A stretch of 64,000 bases of DNA from Dioszegia crocea (taxonomy: Eukaryota; Basidiomycota; Tremellomycetes; Tremellales; Bulleribasidiaceae): NCBI GenBank assembly GCA_001600615.1, contig BCKK01000004.1:62001-126000 (forward strand). The letters run 5' to 3'. A program made the translations under genes and the position numbers. This document shows positions 35,692-48,651 of this stretch, piece after piece (position 1 is the first letter of the stretch; each line of letters begins with the position of its first letter). The notes beneath the pieces are model-generated. The model was not told the origin of the DNA. It worked only from the letters and a program-made list of their open reading frames with translations, and ran no database searches.

Positions 35692-38600
35692 TTAGTTGAA
35701 GATGGGGAGGGGCATGATCTTATCGGACTACAATGTCAGCTTTTCGTCAAGTTAAATCTCGCGCCACCTAGCAGACTCACATTGAAGAGGAAGTTATGCG
35801 CCGCATCTTCAGCCTCCAAGAACCGTGTGGGGTATATCACTATTTGGTCAGCTCTTTGAACAACAACATCTCTTCGTGCCACGGTAACTCACCCAAATGT
35901 CCCCTGATCTCACCCAACAACTCCTCCATTTCTTCCTTCTCCCACTCCTGCCAAGCTTCATTAGCCGCACTAGGTTTTCTCTCCTCTTCATCTTTCACAC
36001 CAGCATTCCCATCCGTGCCCGCAGAACTCGGGTCTGCCTGAGTCATCGGTGTCGTCTTTCCCTTCTCACCTCCACCCCCATCCCCTCCCGATCCACCTTT
36101 GGGCTGTTGACCAGACGCCGCAGCGCCCATCGCCATCGCACTCGTCGCACCCGGTATATCCTCTCTATGCACTTCGGACCGTACACCCGTGACGGCCGCT
36201 GTGAGACCATGGACTGTATCTCTTGGTTTCCCATCGACAATGTCGGATTCTCGAGTTTCGGATAAGACATCGTCGGGCTTTCGAGCATCCCCTCCTTGAC
36301 CTTCGCCTAGCGTTCCGCCGCCACTGCCTCCTCCGCCAGACCCCTGCGTGCCTTCGCCGCCGTGTACGACTTTGACGGGTTCTGCTGTGCCCGAGCCGCT
36401 GATGTCGGTAGGTGCCATGTTGAACTTTTCAGTGTGGGATGTGAAGGCTTTGTATTGTGCCCAGGAGGTGACGAGGTCGTCGGGCTAGAGTATCAGCTTG
36501 GCTCCACTCAGACAAGGCGGAATCCTTGACTCACAATACACCTGAACACCTTTCGGTAGATCTCCGTCTATCCTGTCAGCTTCTGCTCGCAAATGACATG
36601 AAAACGTCAACTCACATTATGAACCGCACCCGCCACCCACATATCCTTCCAGAACTTCTCATCAAGGGGATCATGGAACCGGTTCGGATCCACAATAGGT
36701 GTCGGGGTCGGCATCGTCCAAGCCGACATTCCAACTTTAGCATTAAGGTGTTTCCTCAATGTTTTCCTAGCTTGAATCGCCGCATTCTCATCTTTACTCG
36801 CTCCCTTCTTAGTCCTTTCAGTACCCTTGGTCGGAGTCCCTTCATCCCCATGTACAGCATTTGCTGGCGCCCCGAACCGTTCAGGCCCATCCTCTTCCTT
36901 CTTCTTTTGAACAACAGGTACACCCCTCCCTCCCTGTTTCTTATCTTGGGGTATATACTTGCCTCGGTCGGCCGCATTGTCAGGTACCTCGGCCTGAGAT
37001 GGGACTGGGGATAACTCCGTAGAGCCCTGGGCTTGCTCATCAATCATATCGAAGAGAGGCTTGCCGTTCGTGTGCGTTGCAGAAGGTCGACGTTCGAATA
37101 TCGTCTTTTCTTCAAGGGTGGGGACCATCGATCCGGCAAAGCCTGCAATGACTTCTCCACCCTCGTAATCCTCACGTTCGGAATCGTCGCCGTACCCGCC
37201 AGTCCCGGGCGCATTGTGATGAGCGATAGTGTCCCCGCTGACGAGATTGGCGAAAGGGCGAGTTATGGTGGATGTGACTTTGGAGCCTTGAGTGGCCATG
37301 TTTTCGGTGATACCTTTGGTGACTGGTATATCAGCTTTACTGCTCCGCGAGAACGGCGAATACGATAGCTGTAGAAGTGCTCACCACTGGAAACACCACT
37401 CTGAACAGTCCTAGCAAATCGCTCCCCAGCAGTCCTCCGCTTGATCTTGGTGATACCTCTCGAAGCCTGCTCTTCACCATCTTCCTGCTCATGATCGGGA
37501 TCCCACACTTCGACCTCATCATCCTTCGCCACCGGCTCCCGACTCATCAATTGGTCCTCCTCGATCGAATCGACATCAACACCGAGATGTTCCCGCATGA
37601 GTCGCATTCGGAGAGTATGGGCAAATCGGCCGACTTTGAAGGGTTTGCCAGCCATGGTTCTAAGGGATCAGCTTGAGCTATTCTCTATCGGCAGCTCGGA
37701 TAACAGCGCATCAACTGACCCATCAATCATATCTGTGTCTCGGACCACAGCAACCAGCTCCGAATCTCGATCTCCACGTTGACTTCGCTCGTTGATGTTG
37801 GCTGACCCAATGATGACGAGACCTATCTTATTAGTTCCGATTCAGCCTCGAGGAGACGACAGAAGGACTGCAACTCACGATCATCAACCACCATAGTCTT
37901 TCCATGGATATACACTTGCTCAGTCGTCAAGACGCCCGACTTGAACTTGGCCCAGCCTCTCAGAGAGAAGAAATTGATATACTCATCCGGCTACATGTGG
38001 TCAGCTATCAATCTCGCCTCCACAGACATCATAACTCACGTCAATACCCTCCTTTCTCAATCTCGAAAAGATACTATTAGTCCCCCGACTAATCGTCCGA
38101 TTCTGACATTCCAAAATCAGCCGTACCGAACTTGCTTCGCTCGAATCGATGGGGAATGTATATCCGGGCAAGAGAGGAATGACGATACAGGCCTTCCAGG
38201 CAGTTTTGGATTTGTGGGCTTTGATGATTCGGTCAACGAGAGCATCGCCGATTCCATTCTCGACTGGGATACCGTCGACTACTGTTGAGGTGATGAAGAA
38301 TTGGTTTTCGATGTAGACGAAATGTTCCGACAACTCGATCGCTAACCGGCATCAGCTTTCTTTCCTTCCAGTTCTTGGCTGAGATAGCTCACACTTGATG
38401 TAAGCGTTCTGTACCGAATGCTCAATCTTCTCCAACGTGCCCATACTCCACGGCCCAACACTTCGACAAATCTGCACTTCGCACGTCCCGCGCAATTTGA
38501 GATCGTCGAGTTCTCGATCGACGAACTCGGGCGGAGGGAGTAAGAAGGGGTATTTACGCTTATGGTTCTGTCGTGTCAGCTTTAATCATGTGCCAGTCTT

Positions 38601-41600
38601 TCATCAGAACTTAGCTCACCTTAGTCCGAATGAGCAGATTCCATCGTTGTATAAAGTGTCGACAAAGATCTCGAGCGGGATGACCGACAATCTGCAATCC
38701 CACATCGTGCCTGCAATCGTCAGCTTAAGTCCACGGTCCAGTCGTGGCAATCGACAACTGACCAAGGCATCCTGGGTACTTTACTCCGATCAATCGACAT
38801 TTCCCAAGGTTTATCCAAAGCCTGAAACTCCGCTACTCGCTCATTGGAATAATCCTTCCCATGCCATACAGGTCCATTAGCCCCATTAGGCTCAGTGAAG
38901 TCTTCGTCTGTCAAAACGTGTTGACTAGTGTCCCATCGGCCGAAACAGAGATCGAGTCCGCCCATGAATGCGATCGTCTCGTCTACTACGCACATCTTTT
39001 CGTGCTACACTGTCAGCTGGGTATTCTCCGGCCGAAGGCTTGCGAGATCAAAGCGGATGACAACTCACGTGTGACCAGTAGAATGTGCCCGTTTGGAAAT
39101 GCGATGGAGAACGCTGAACCATAATGTTCGGGTGGAGACCGACGAGGGTACGTTTGGTGTATGTTGAGTCAACCGGTGTGAAGTTGTCAGATACCTCGGC
39201 ACTAACGTGTTAGCTTCAGCCATATCATAGACCGCTTTGAACGCATGACCAGAAAGGCGAAGCTTACTAAACAATAATAAAAATCTTGACACCTTCCTCC
39301 GCTTTCCGTTTGAGGAGATTATCAAGCCGATACCTTTCATTCCCTGGACGCCTTAGATAAATCTCAGGCGAGATCCACCAATCATGAATGTATATCTTCT
39401 CCTTCGCCATGTTGATCGCTCGGGAAAGGTTCCAGAAGTAATCCCGACCGTCTACTAGCCATTGGGCTGAACAGTTGACGCGGAGGGGTGCAAAGGAGTC
39501 GAATCGGTTTCTACCGGCCCAGATACATTGGGCGGCTATGCGTTCCATTGAGACGATGAACTGGGGGTTAGCGCTTAGTTTAGCAGAGAGGAGGTTGGAG
39601 GGGGGTTGTGAGGGAAGTAGGAGTCTGTACCTGAAGAGGGTGTGTTGTATAGAGTCGGTGGGTGAGAGGGGAAGGGAAAGAGTGTGTTGGTGTGGATGTG
39701 AGGGAAAGAATGGGAAGGGATGTGAAGTATGCAAGAAGAGGGAAAGGTGAAGGAGGGGAAGCCAGTAAGAAGCAAAGTGAGGTCCGAGCACATCCAAGGT
39801 CCAAGCTCAAGTCCGAGCCCACTCCCACTCCAACTCCGCAAACCCCAGCCAGACCCAAACTCACCTGGTGCATCTGCCTCGCATTCTTAGCAACCAACTT
39901 CAGCCTCCTCTGACTATTAACAATAAAGAAAGTATGATGACTAGCATCTTTTTCTTCACCATCTTTCGCATCAATCTGAGTTGCTTTTTCTCCTTGACCT
40001 TCACCACTGTTGATGATCATATCCCTTGCGAATGGATTTTCAGGATCGAGACCGTGTTCTTCTAGGGCCACACCATGTTTTTTGAATCCGGATTTACCAG
40101 TCATGAAGTGTAAACCGGCTCTGTAGACTCGTTTAGGTCGCTCGATTGAGAAATCTTCGTCGATTAGGAAGACGTCGTATATCTCCGTCTGGAATGTCAG
40201 CTTAGACCTCTGTACCTCAAGGCGTCGAGGACGGAGTAACTTACAGCTTCCGGTCCATCGGTAGCTACGAAATAACTATCACGGACAATGAACCATTTAG
40301 GCGCTCGGTTGTTGATCCAGCTGGTTGGTGTCAAGCCGGGCTGGTTGGCCCGTCGAGAAGCGTTACTTCCGGGAATCTTGAGGAAGCCTGCTTTTCCTTG
40401 GAAACCGCCCCGGGGCGCCAGAGTGAGGGTGAGAGAGGAGAGTTCGAAGAATTTACAGAGTCGGTTGGATTCGGGTCGGAATATCTGCGAATGTCAGCTG
40501 GAACTTATGCCTGAGCCCAACTCTGAGAGAGGACAAGAAAGCGGAGACGGAAGTAGACAGACCGAAAGGTCAGGGGAATGGGGCGAGAGTAAGAGGGCGA
40601 AACGGGAAGGACAGAGAAGCGATAAGGGGTCGGATATGAGAGACGAGAGAACTCAAGGGAGAGATTAGACGCCAAACTTACAACAGCCCTAATAAGCGCG
40701 ACCAAATACTCCTGCAAAGCATCCCGTCCAGCCTGGGCATACTCCGCTTTAGACAATGACTTATTATCGTCCCGTTTCCCCGAGATAGATTTCAAGTATG
40801 GGATGGTCATTTTGGGGAATTCAGGTATATCGACATGACGTGAAGTACGGATAATACCGGGTACGTTTGTACCGAAGTTTGCGGCTTTGTAGTGGGTGTG
40901 TAAAGAGAGGAAATCGCGTAACTCGCGATAGATGACCTGGGGCGTTAGCGTTCTTCGCGCTTGTGTGGAAGTTGAAGAAGATCTAGGCAGAAGATCTAGA
41001 CAGAAATGTGGGTAGACAGGGAATGCCCGATGGAAAACTCGGGGACAGGAGCGCAGAGCACAAAAGTAGACTTACCCATTTAACAGCCCCATCCCCATAC
41101 TCACATTCCAACTTAAACATCTCCCTCCCAGTCTTCTCACCTTCCTTCAACCCCACACTATCGCCCACCCTAAACCTTAGGTTTCCAAGCAAAACAGGAA
41201 CAGCCCGATTCCCATCTTCATCCCTATCCAACCAAGTCTTTAGAATCATGACTGGTAATTGCCCCGCCATGAGTTCCGTAGTGATAGGCAAGGAAGCAAT
41301 AACCGTAGGCGCCAAAGCTGAAGTTTTACCGGCTCCGGGCGTAGGTCCGAGACCCGTCTGGTTCCTCGATGGTAACACCCGCGCACGAAGCATCGACCAT
41401 CGTTTTGACGCTTCACTATTCTCCCCTTGGCCCTCCCCATCTTGCTCTTCATCCACCACCTCCTGATCCGACTCCTCCTCATGTGGATGTATCCCCCTCT
41501 CCGTTGCGGCCCTATCGTGCCTGAACGAACTCCACCGATTGCCGTTATTCGCACTATCTTTCCTCTTCATCCGCCTTCGTCCACCTCCACCACCATCGCT

Positions 41601-42669
41601 GTCCGATCCCTCCATTGCGCTTCGCCAAGTCCCTTCTTCTCGACTGCCACTGGGTTGTAATTCCGCCTTGGGCTTGGAAGGAGATGAAGCAGAATGGAGA
41701 TCTCCGTCAGAATTGGGCCGAGGGGTGAAAGATGGTTGACGGCTGGGAAGAGGGGTCTCTCCGGGTCGGTGCTCTGTCTCGCCATCGGGTGATACTTTGA
41801 GGATATCCCCTTTGACAAGCCCAGCTGGAGTATATTCTGCTTCTTGATGATACTGGCAATAAGATTGATTCACAATAGTAAGGAAACGGACTTACGTGCA
41901 TATGCGTAACTCTTGGCTGAAGCACAATCTCATTCCTCGGCCCGGGCATCTCTTCTTTCTTGACAGCTGCAAGTCCATGCGGCCGTCTCCCAGCTTCATT
42001 CACCAGCTTGCTCTCCCTCTCACCATCCCTTCCTTCAAACACCTCCGATGCCTTCTTCTCGGGCTTCTCTCTGTGTTGGTCCTGGGAATCGCGAGTTTGT
42101 TCAGGCTGACCGCTCGCTTGCCCAGTCGAGGGCGTGGGATAAGCAGGACTGTCGGTATATTCTGAAGAAGGAGAATCGACTACTGTCCTGTCCGATGTCT
42201 CCTGGGTTGAAGACTCCCGAGTAGTACCCGTACCCGTGCCCAGCGCCGAGTTCAATAGCCCAGTGAACCACCCTTGATTCGTCTGAACTTCTTCCTCGTG
42301 GTGACCCGGACCACGTCCCCTTGGACCCTCCTGGCCCTTCTGCTTCTCCGCTTCTGTCCGCTCATCCTCCCCCTTCGTCGCCTGACTAGGAATAGAGCTC
42401 GAGCTAGACGCTCTAGATGGTGTTTCCCTCTTCTGTGCATCCTTCGCTGCCTCCTCCGGATTCTCCTGCTTCCACTGATCGGTGTTCCGCTTTAACGCTG
42501 TCGAGGGGAGTGTTTTGGAAGGATTGATAGCCTGGAGGTGGTCTGTGGAAGTAGTACCTGCCTCGGCTTTGTGGCCCATGAGATTACCGACGAGCTTGTT
42601 GAATTTAGGACCGCCGGGTTGGGCAACACCGTGCCCTCGCCCCGGATCTTCTTGCTCGGCTTTCGACAT
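35692..42669 (-). CDS. SPO14: Phospholipase D, PX-PH-HKD type
   Basis: Hydrolyses phosphatidylcholine to phosphatidic acid and choline at cytoplasmic membrane faces. The protein is about 1,900 residues. A long low-complexity N-terminus (MSKAEQEDPGRGHG..., Ser/Glu/Pro-rich) precedes a PX domain (PVMILKTWLDRDEDGNRAVP to VIYRELRDFLSLHTHYK) and a PH-like region (WFIVRDSYFVATDGPE). The catalytic part has both HKD motifs: HHEKMCVVDE near 38985 and HGKTMVVDD near 37900, plus YIENQFFITS. After DTDMIDG-MAGKPFKVGRF comes an unusually long, charged and Gly-rich insertion. The conserved end is then restored by splicing (GHLVIYPTRFLEAED, ending KIMPLPIFN). About 15 introns. Symbol follows the yeast orthologue type; orthology is by domain order. 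Confidence 0.92.
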
Positions 42670-43330
42670 CGCTGCCTAGTTTGGCTTGTGGGTGGGGTGT
42701 GATGATGGACGGACAATCAAGGCATGCTTATGAGGGCTGGGCGAGGGAGGTTATAGGCCAAGCTGGAGATGTCTTGGAATGAGCGACGACTCTAAACAAA
42801 ACTTGCGTCGGTCCCAATTTAGGTTTCAGGAGCCGCAAGATAACGCGTCATCCAGATGTCACATGAGTCACAATTGCTGACACACTCAAATCAGGTCACA
42901 CATCGACTGCGGTTTGTGACATTCCTCCCAGATACCTCTCTATACCCATATGTAACTCCTAATAAGAAGCCAAAGCAGTACATGTAGTATATAAAGGCCG
43001 CCTTCTCATATTCACCCCGATGCCAAATGCAGTCTTTCCCAAGTTGTAATTGAGTGCAAGATGACTTCAAACAGGCAGGAGGCGTGACATTCCTCACCGA
43101 CCGCCACACCAAGCACACGTGGAAATTACCGGATTCGGCGAAGACGCGCTCAAAATCCGGCCGGAATTAACCCGGACTTGTTTCAAAGCACAACTGAGTT
43201 TCAGCCCTAACTATCCAAGCTCTATCGAAATTTCACCCATCCCATCTCACCCCTAGCCATCTTCGCTCCCTACGCCCACGACTCAGGCTGTATCGCTAGG
43301 CCTTGGACCTGACGGAGGTGTGGACCCGCG
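42670..43330. promoter_or_regulatory. Divergent promoter of phospholipase D and GT90 genes
   Basis: 661 bp with several signals: TGAGTCA (42864-42870), the site type bound by Gcn4/AP-1 bZIP factors; TATATAAA on the plus strand (42988-42995), 335 bp before the GT90 start; and a 12-bp direct repeat GTGACATTCCTC at 42915-42926 and 43084-43095. These are direct sequence observations; use by any factor is inferred. Confidence 0.45.
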
Positions 43331-46060
43331 ATGATCCGCCGTCCGCCCCGTATCCGACTCACACGGGTATCCCTCGGCGCGTCCATCTTGCTCATCTTCA
43401 CATTCTACTATCTCTTCCTGCAGGAGTCGACGGAGCTTCCGGAAGAGCTACTCTCTTCGCCCATATTCCACCAGGCTACGGAGGCGGGATCACAAACAGG
43501 CGGAAGATGGTCCAAGACGTTTAGTAAAGGGACGGAAGAGTCAATAGGGTTGGAATACAGTGATGATGGGCTTGTAAGGGGTTGGGACTCGGCGCATGAT
43601 TTGCTCAAGACTGCGAGTCTGCCCAAGAGGGAAAAGAAGAAGGTGAAGGAGGTGAGGGATAGACATCCGATCGAGACGTTGATGGAGGTTGGGAAGACGC
43701 GATGGGAGGCTCTGTTGGCTAGGTGAGTTGTCGACGGCCTTGCGACTTGGACTGCCGACGGTACATAGCTGATTTGCAGGCAATCAAAAACTCTGCCGCA
43801 AGCTGTCACCGAGTATATCCGCCGGTATAACCGTCCTCCACCGAAGGGTTTCGAACTGTGGTGGCAGTTCTGCAAAAAGAACGGGGTAAAGATTGTGGAC
43901 GATGTGAGCTGCATTCGGCACATCGATGGGTAGAAAGCCTGAGCAGAAGCTGACCATCAAGTATGACCAGATAGACCGAGATATATCACCCTACTTCGCA
44001 CTCTCACCAACCGAATTCCAAAGCCGAGCCTATAAACTAGACACCCAAGAACACTCGTAGTTCGTTCCCTCAACCCGCCAGACACTTCTCAGCTAAACCC
44101 CGTAGTCAAATATCCCTCTCACCAACCGGTACACCCAGCATGACGGGCCCACGCGCCAATTCAGCCCGTGGTCGACATCTCTTCCACCTCCTGACTCCAC
44201 TCTCAACTTTATTGCCTGCCGACATCAAAATCACAGTCTCAGACCACGATATGGGCAATTGGTTACTTGGTGATGAGAATGTTAAAGTTGCTAAAAAGGC
44301 GGTACAGCAGAAGAGATATTTCACAGATGCGGAATTGAAGCAGTTTGAAAATAAGAATGCTAGAGGGGAGGTTAAGGGGATGATGAGTGCTTGTGGGAAA
44401 GGAACGAGGGGTTGGAATGTTACGATGGCGAAGCAGAAGGGGAGGGCTGTTAAGGAGGAGAAAGGTGAGTCTGCGGCTCCTGCTACCGTCTTGGCTTTGG
44501 TTGCTGGAGGGTGCCTGGATAATATTTGGTCAGGGTAAAGGTGGGGAGAAAGGGTGATTTGGTCAAAGATGTATCGGCGGAAAGCTTATACTCCACCATG
44601 ACGGAAATCTCCACCTAGACCTCGCTAATCCCCTCCAGAGACAACCTTCATCCACGATCCTTTCCCAACATACGACCTCTGCTCCAATCCAACCCTTATG
44701 CAGACCCACGGTTCCCACTCTTTCGATTTCCCCCGAGAATCAATCCTTCGACCTTTATTCCAACTATCTAAATTCTCTCGAGATCCTTCATTCCTCACAA
44801 CACCCCTTGAAGCCTATGACAATCACACGACGTCAGAAGCTTCTTCAAAGTACTCGCCATGGTCCGATAAGACTGTCAGCCAACTGTTCTGGAGAGGCAG
44901 CTCGACGGGTGATCATTATTCTCATCGAGATAATTATAATTGGCGTGAGAGTCATCGGATGAAATTACATTTCTTGGCTCAGGCGCCGGGTGCGGGTGTT
45001 GAGGGGAAGAAGGAAGATGTCGATGTGGGGATTTGGGTCAAGAGGGGAAGAGAGTGGGAGTGGGAGAAATGGAGGAAAGGGAAAGTGGCGGAAGTGTATA
45101 TGGATGTGGGGCTGACTGGGCAGCCACATCAGGTGAGTTTATGGCTTCTGGAATAAGAGACATCGGTGGAGACAGGGCTAACAGGTATAGTGTAGTCAAG
45201 ATGATGGGACATGCGATGAAATGGCAACTGAGATTGACTTTAAACCGCGGGTCAGACCAGAAGAGGCTGTTCAATATAAATGTGAGCTGGCTCCCTTTGT
45301 AACTCTCCATGGAACAGCTACACACAGCTGACACCGCAGATGCCCTAGATGTAGACGGAAATGGCTGGTCATCTCGTTTTCATAGATTATTGATGTCGGG
45401 TAGTATGGTAATCAAGGCAACAATTTATCAGGAATGGCAATCGGACTGGATGATTCCATGGTATCATTACGTCGTAAGTGTCTCTCTGGGGTCTCGAGCG
45501 GACGGTGACTGTAATTGGATAGGAGATTCGATTGGGATGATGAACTACATTGGCCCGGGAGCTGATTATTTTAGCCAACGCAAATAGACTACTCCGACCT
45601 CTACTCGATCTTGTCCTTCTTTATCGGGCCACCAGATGGACGAAAGGGAGGGAATGATGCGCTCGCACAGCAGATTGCAGAGCAAGGGAGACAATTTGGA
45701 ATCCAACATTGGAGGTGGGAGGATATGCAGGCGTACATGCTCAGGATGCTTTTGGAGTGAGTCCTGATCAAATTCCAATAGTAGGCGCAAGGGGAACGTG
45801 AGGGGATAAGTAGGGATGGGGATAAAGGTGGGGCGAAAGCGGCCGGGCAAAAGTGCCAGTATGATGATCAGACGTTCGTTAGGGGGCCATAGGCCCGTGG
45901 CAACAGAGTTTGGACTGTATGACAGTATGGGGCGTAGAGTTGAGGAGATTGCATAGGGTGGCGCTCAACCCGAATCGGGTCGAAAGCTGACACACACAGG
46001 TACGCCCGATTGCAAGCCGATGATCGGGATGAGTTCAGCTACCAAAAGACGTATACCTAA
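43331..46060 (+). CDS. CAP10-like GT90 glycosyltransferase (capsule/wall xylosyltransferase type)
   Basis: Golgi type II membrane protein of family GT90, which includes cryptococcal Cap10 and beta-1,2-xylosyltransferase. A short cytoplasmic tail and a membrane anchor (SLGASILLIFTFYYLFL, about residues 14-30) precede a stem and the CAP10 domain. Motifs: HPIETLMEVGKTRWEALL, PPPKGFELWWQFC, YDQIDRDISPYFALSP, DHDMGNW, LFWRGSSTGDHY, and the nucleotide-sugar region DVDGNGWSSRFHRLLMSGS then WYHYVPVQIDYSDLYSIL. The frame is continuous if an intron with a GTAGTT donor (about 44057-44105) is removed; the joined text reads EHSQISLSPTGTPSMTGP. The last intron (about 45757-46000) is long for this genome. 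It lies inside the GT2/GH16 locus, fitting a surface-polysaccharide role; the acceptor is unknown. Confidence 0.88.
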
Positions 46061-46786
46061 CATGATATGACAGATCTCTTCTCCCAGTTGAGTTGATGTA
46101 GGTCCAATCAAGGCCACGGAGGAGAGCAGACCACTATCACCGGGACGTCTGAATTGAAGCATCGATGGAGCTCATAAACTGATTCGATTCGGTTTGGCTG
46201 CGACCGGTAGTCGAGTCAACAAAGGGCAACGCTGATACTTGGGCTGCGCTTAATTCTTACGTCTCAGCAGCTGTATCGGCCTTTTTCCTGACCCAACGCA
46301 CAATGGTGCAGCAGTCTAGTAGTGATCGACTCCGTCATAACATCTGGATGGGGCCGAGACTACCGCGCGGTCAGCGCATCGGGCTAGACTCTGCCATCTG
46401 TCCCCTTGAACCAAGGCCGTGAGACTCTGAAGTGCTCGGATAAGAGCTGTTAAAGTGCGATAAGCAGGCGAATGTCAACTAAACAGCGGCTGCGCATCCT
46501 GGTCAGACAACGAACACGCTGTCAAGCCTATTACATCGGATCCTCCGATGATCATTGAAGCTGATGAATGTAGGGAAATATTTGTTTCGTTCAAGGTGGA
46601 CAGTGATTGTCGTGTCCACCCGTGCCACTAATCACTCGCCACTGCGGAAGCACCGTATGATGTTAACTGCATACGCTCTATTATACCATACTTATATCGC
46701 AATGCCCCTATCTCCGAAGCCAGTAACCGGGACCCGAAGACCTTTCGTTATCGTATGGATTACGTTACGTGCACCAGTGGTTCTGT
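46061..46786. other. Intergenic region between convergent genes
   Basis: 726 bp between the ends of the GT90 and GH16 genes. It would hold both 3' untranslated regions. No gene, repeat or RNA structure was recognised. Confidence 0.4.
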
Positions 46787-48651
46787 TTAACACTTCTGCC
46801 ACATCTTGACCCTCTTGATCCCCATCCCTCGCTTCGTCGGATCTGTGGGCCAGGTCGAGAGCCACTTCTCGCGAGCGGACCAGAAGTCTGGCAGGACATC
46901 AGCGCCGATCACATATGCTAGAGAACCTGTGCCCACCTGACATTGCTGTGGAGGACGAGTCCTGCCAAGGCTTTGACCCTAATCCGTCTGGAAAGTATCC
47001 GTTTGTACCGCCGACCGCGATATTCATGATAAGAAAGAAGGCTGAAACTCAGCGCGATTAAGTGGAAGAAGCCACCACTCACACTGATCGAAAGGTGCAG
47101 CGTTGCCCTCGGCATTGAACCAGGGGTTCGTTAAGCGCTGGGTCTCTGTCCCATTCACCCAGAAGGCTGGGAAATTGCCTCGATCCCAGAATGATCTGTC
47201 AAAGTTCATAGCCATGATAGTTTTAACCTTGTTATCGGTGTCTGCAAGATCAACGAATGAAAGACTTGCAGAGTAAAGGGCCGTACACATCATGAGAAAG
47301 CGGTCATTCCACTCCAAGGTATACTTCCTGTAACCGTCGGTGAAGCCGTTAACTTTGTCGGTTCGAATACCCATCGTGCGCCAGTAAGAATCCAGCGGAG
47401 ACACAGGGCCCCAGTGAAGAGTTGATTGAATATGGTTACTCCCCTGAATACCGTAGTTGCGACCGTTGCCGCGCGATTCGACAATCTTGTCAATTAGCTA
47501 TCGCCATTAACGGTACTCACATCGATCTCGCCGCTTCTTGGCCACTGGCCATACACACTGTCCTGGGGCATCATCCAGATTGCGGGCCAAATCCAGTCCC
47601 TGTCAATCAGCGACGCTCACAGTGGTACATACCCGACCGGCATCCGAGCCGTAACCTCGACTTTGCCATATTTGATCGATACCTTGTTGCGCGTGACGAT
47701 CCGGGCCCCTTGCACAGGGTTGATGATTGCGCCGGTGCTCGAATTTGACACGGCTACACACTGGGTGACGTTTGTCGAAGTGCACATACCTGCCGATGTG
47801 AGGTTGACGGTGTGCCCGTTGACTATGGCTTCACCGCCAATAGCGTCCGAGGTCAAAGTCGGTACGAGATAGGGGGTGTTGTCGCGGATCATCGTGTTAT
47901 TTGGCGAGGCTGTCGTCCATTCGAATTGCCCGTTCCTACCCCTTCAGTGGGAAATCTAGGGGTGTCACTCACCCGTACCCATCCATTCTCACTTCGTGAG
48001 ACCAATAGTCCGAACGAAGTGAATCTTGAGAAAAGTCATCGTCCATGACGAGGCAGAGATTTCCAACGTTTGGAATACCCCGGTACGCCATATAGCATAC
48101 TATCGTCAGCTTGGATGAGGGATAGACTCACTGAGTGCTGCAATTGCCAATCCGACCCCGAAGAGCCCCCAGAAGATGACGTTCGTCCAAAGCTTTCCCG
48201 CATTTTTCTCCCGGAGCCAAGGCTTACTAATCTCACCCTTGAGCCGGGTGCTTCCATGCGGCTGCCTATACGCAGAAACCCCGTAAGGGGAGATGAGGCG
48301 TCGCTGACGAACGTTGAATAGAGAAGACGAGTTGCGGGGAAGAGAAGAATTCGGGGGGTCGTTCTGTGGCGACTTCGGATTGCCGGACGAGGCTTCGGTA
48401 GCAGACCTGCTGAACCTCAGACGCGGTCCATCTGCACCCGATGGAGCCACAGATGCATCCGATGGGGAAGCACGCGATGAGGCCAATGATGTGTCTGATG
48501 GTGAAGCTGTGATGTTTACCGCGATGCCACTTGAATTCAAGGAGGACGTCTCAAACGGATTCCGAAGGATATTCTGAGGAGTGTCTGCACGGGTCATGGT
48601 TGGCGTGTCGAACGGATCCGGAGTGGCGTTCGAAGAGGTCTCTTCCGACAT
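46787..48651 (-). CDS. GH16-family type II membrane protein, copy c, catalytic motif intact
   Basis: More distant paralogue of the two GH16 genes to the left. The Ser/Thr/Pro-rich N-terminus (MSEETSSNATPDPFDTPTMT) leads to GEISKPWLREKNAGKLW and the membrane span TNVIFWGLFGVGLAIAAL (about residues 160-178). The lumenal domain has KYGKVEVTARMPVG, DWIWPAIWMMPQ, WPRSGEID, then after an intron IVESRGNGRNYG, so the complete signature is EIDIVE with the acid/base Glu at 47477-47479. LHWGP, YTLEWNDRFLM and AVGGTNGYFPDG follow, ending VKMWQKC. The intron inside the catalytic signature is absent in copies a and b. It is predicted to be an active beta-glucan hydrolase or transglycosylase, divergent from GT2 copy c. 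Confidence 0.87.
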
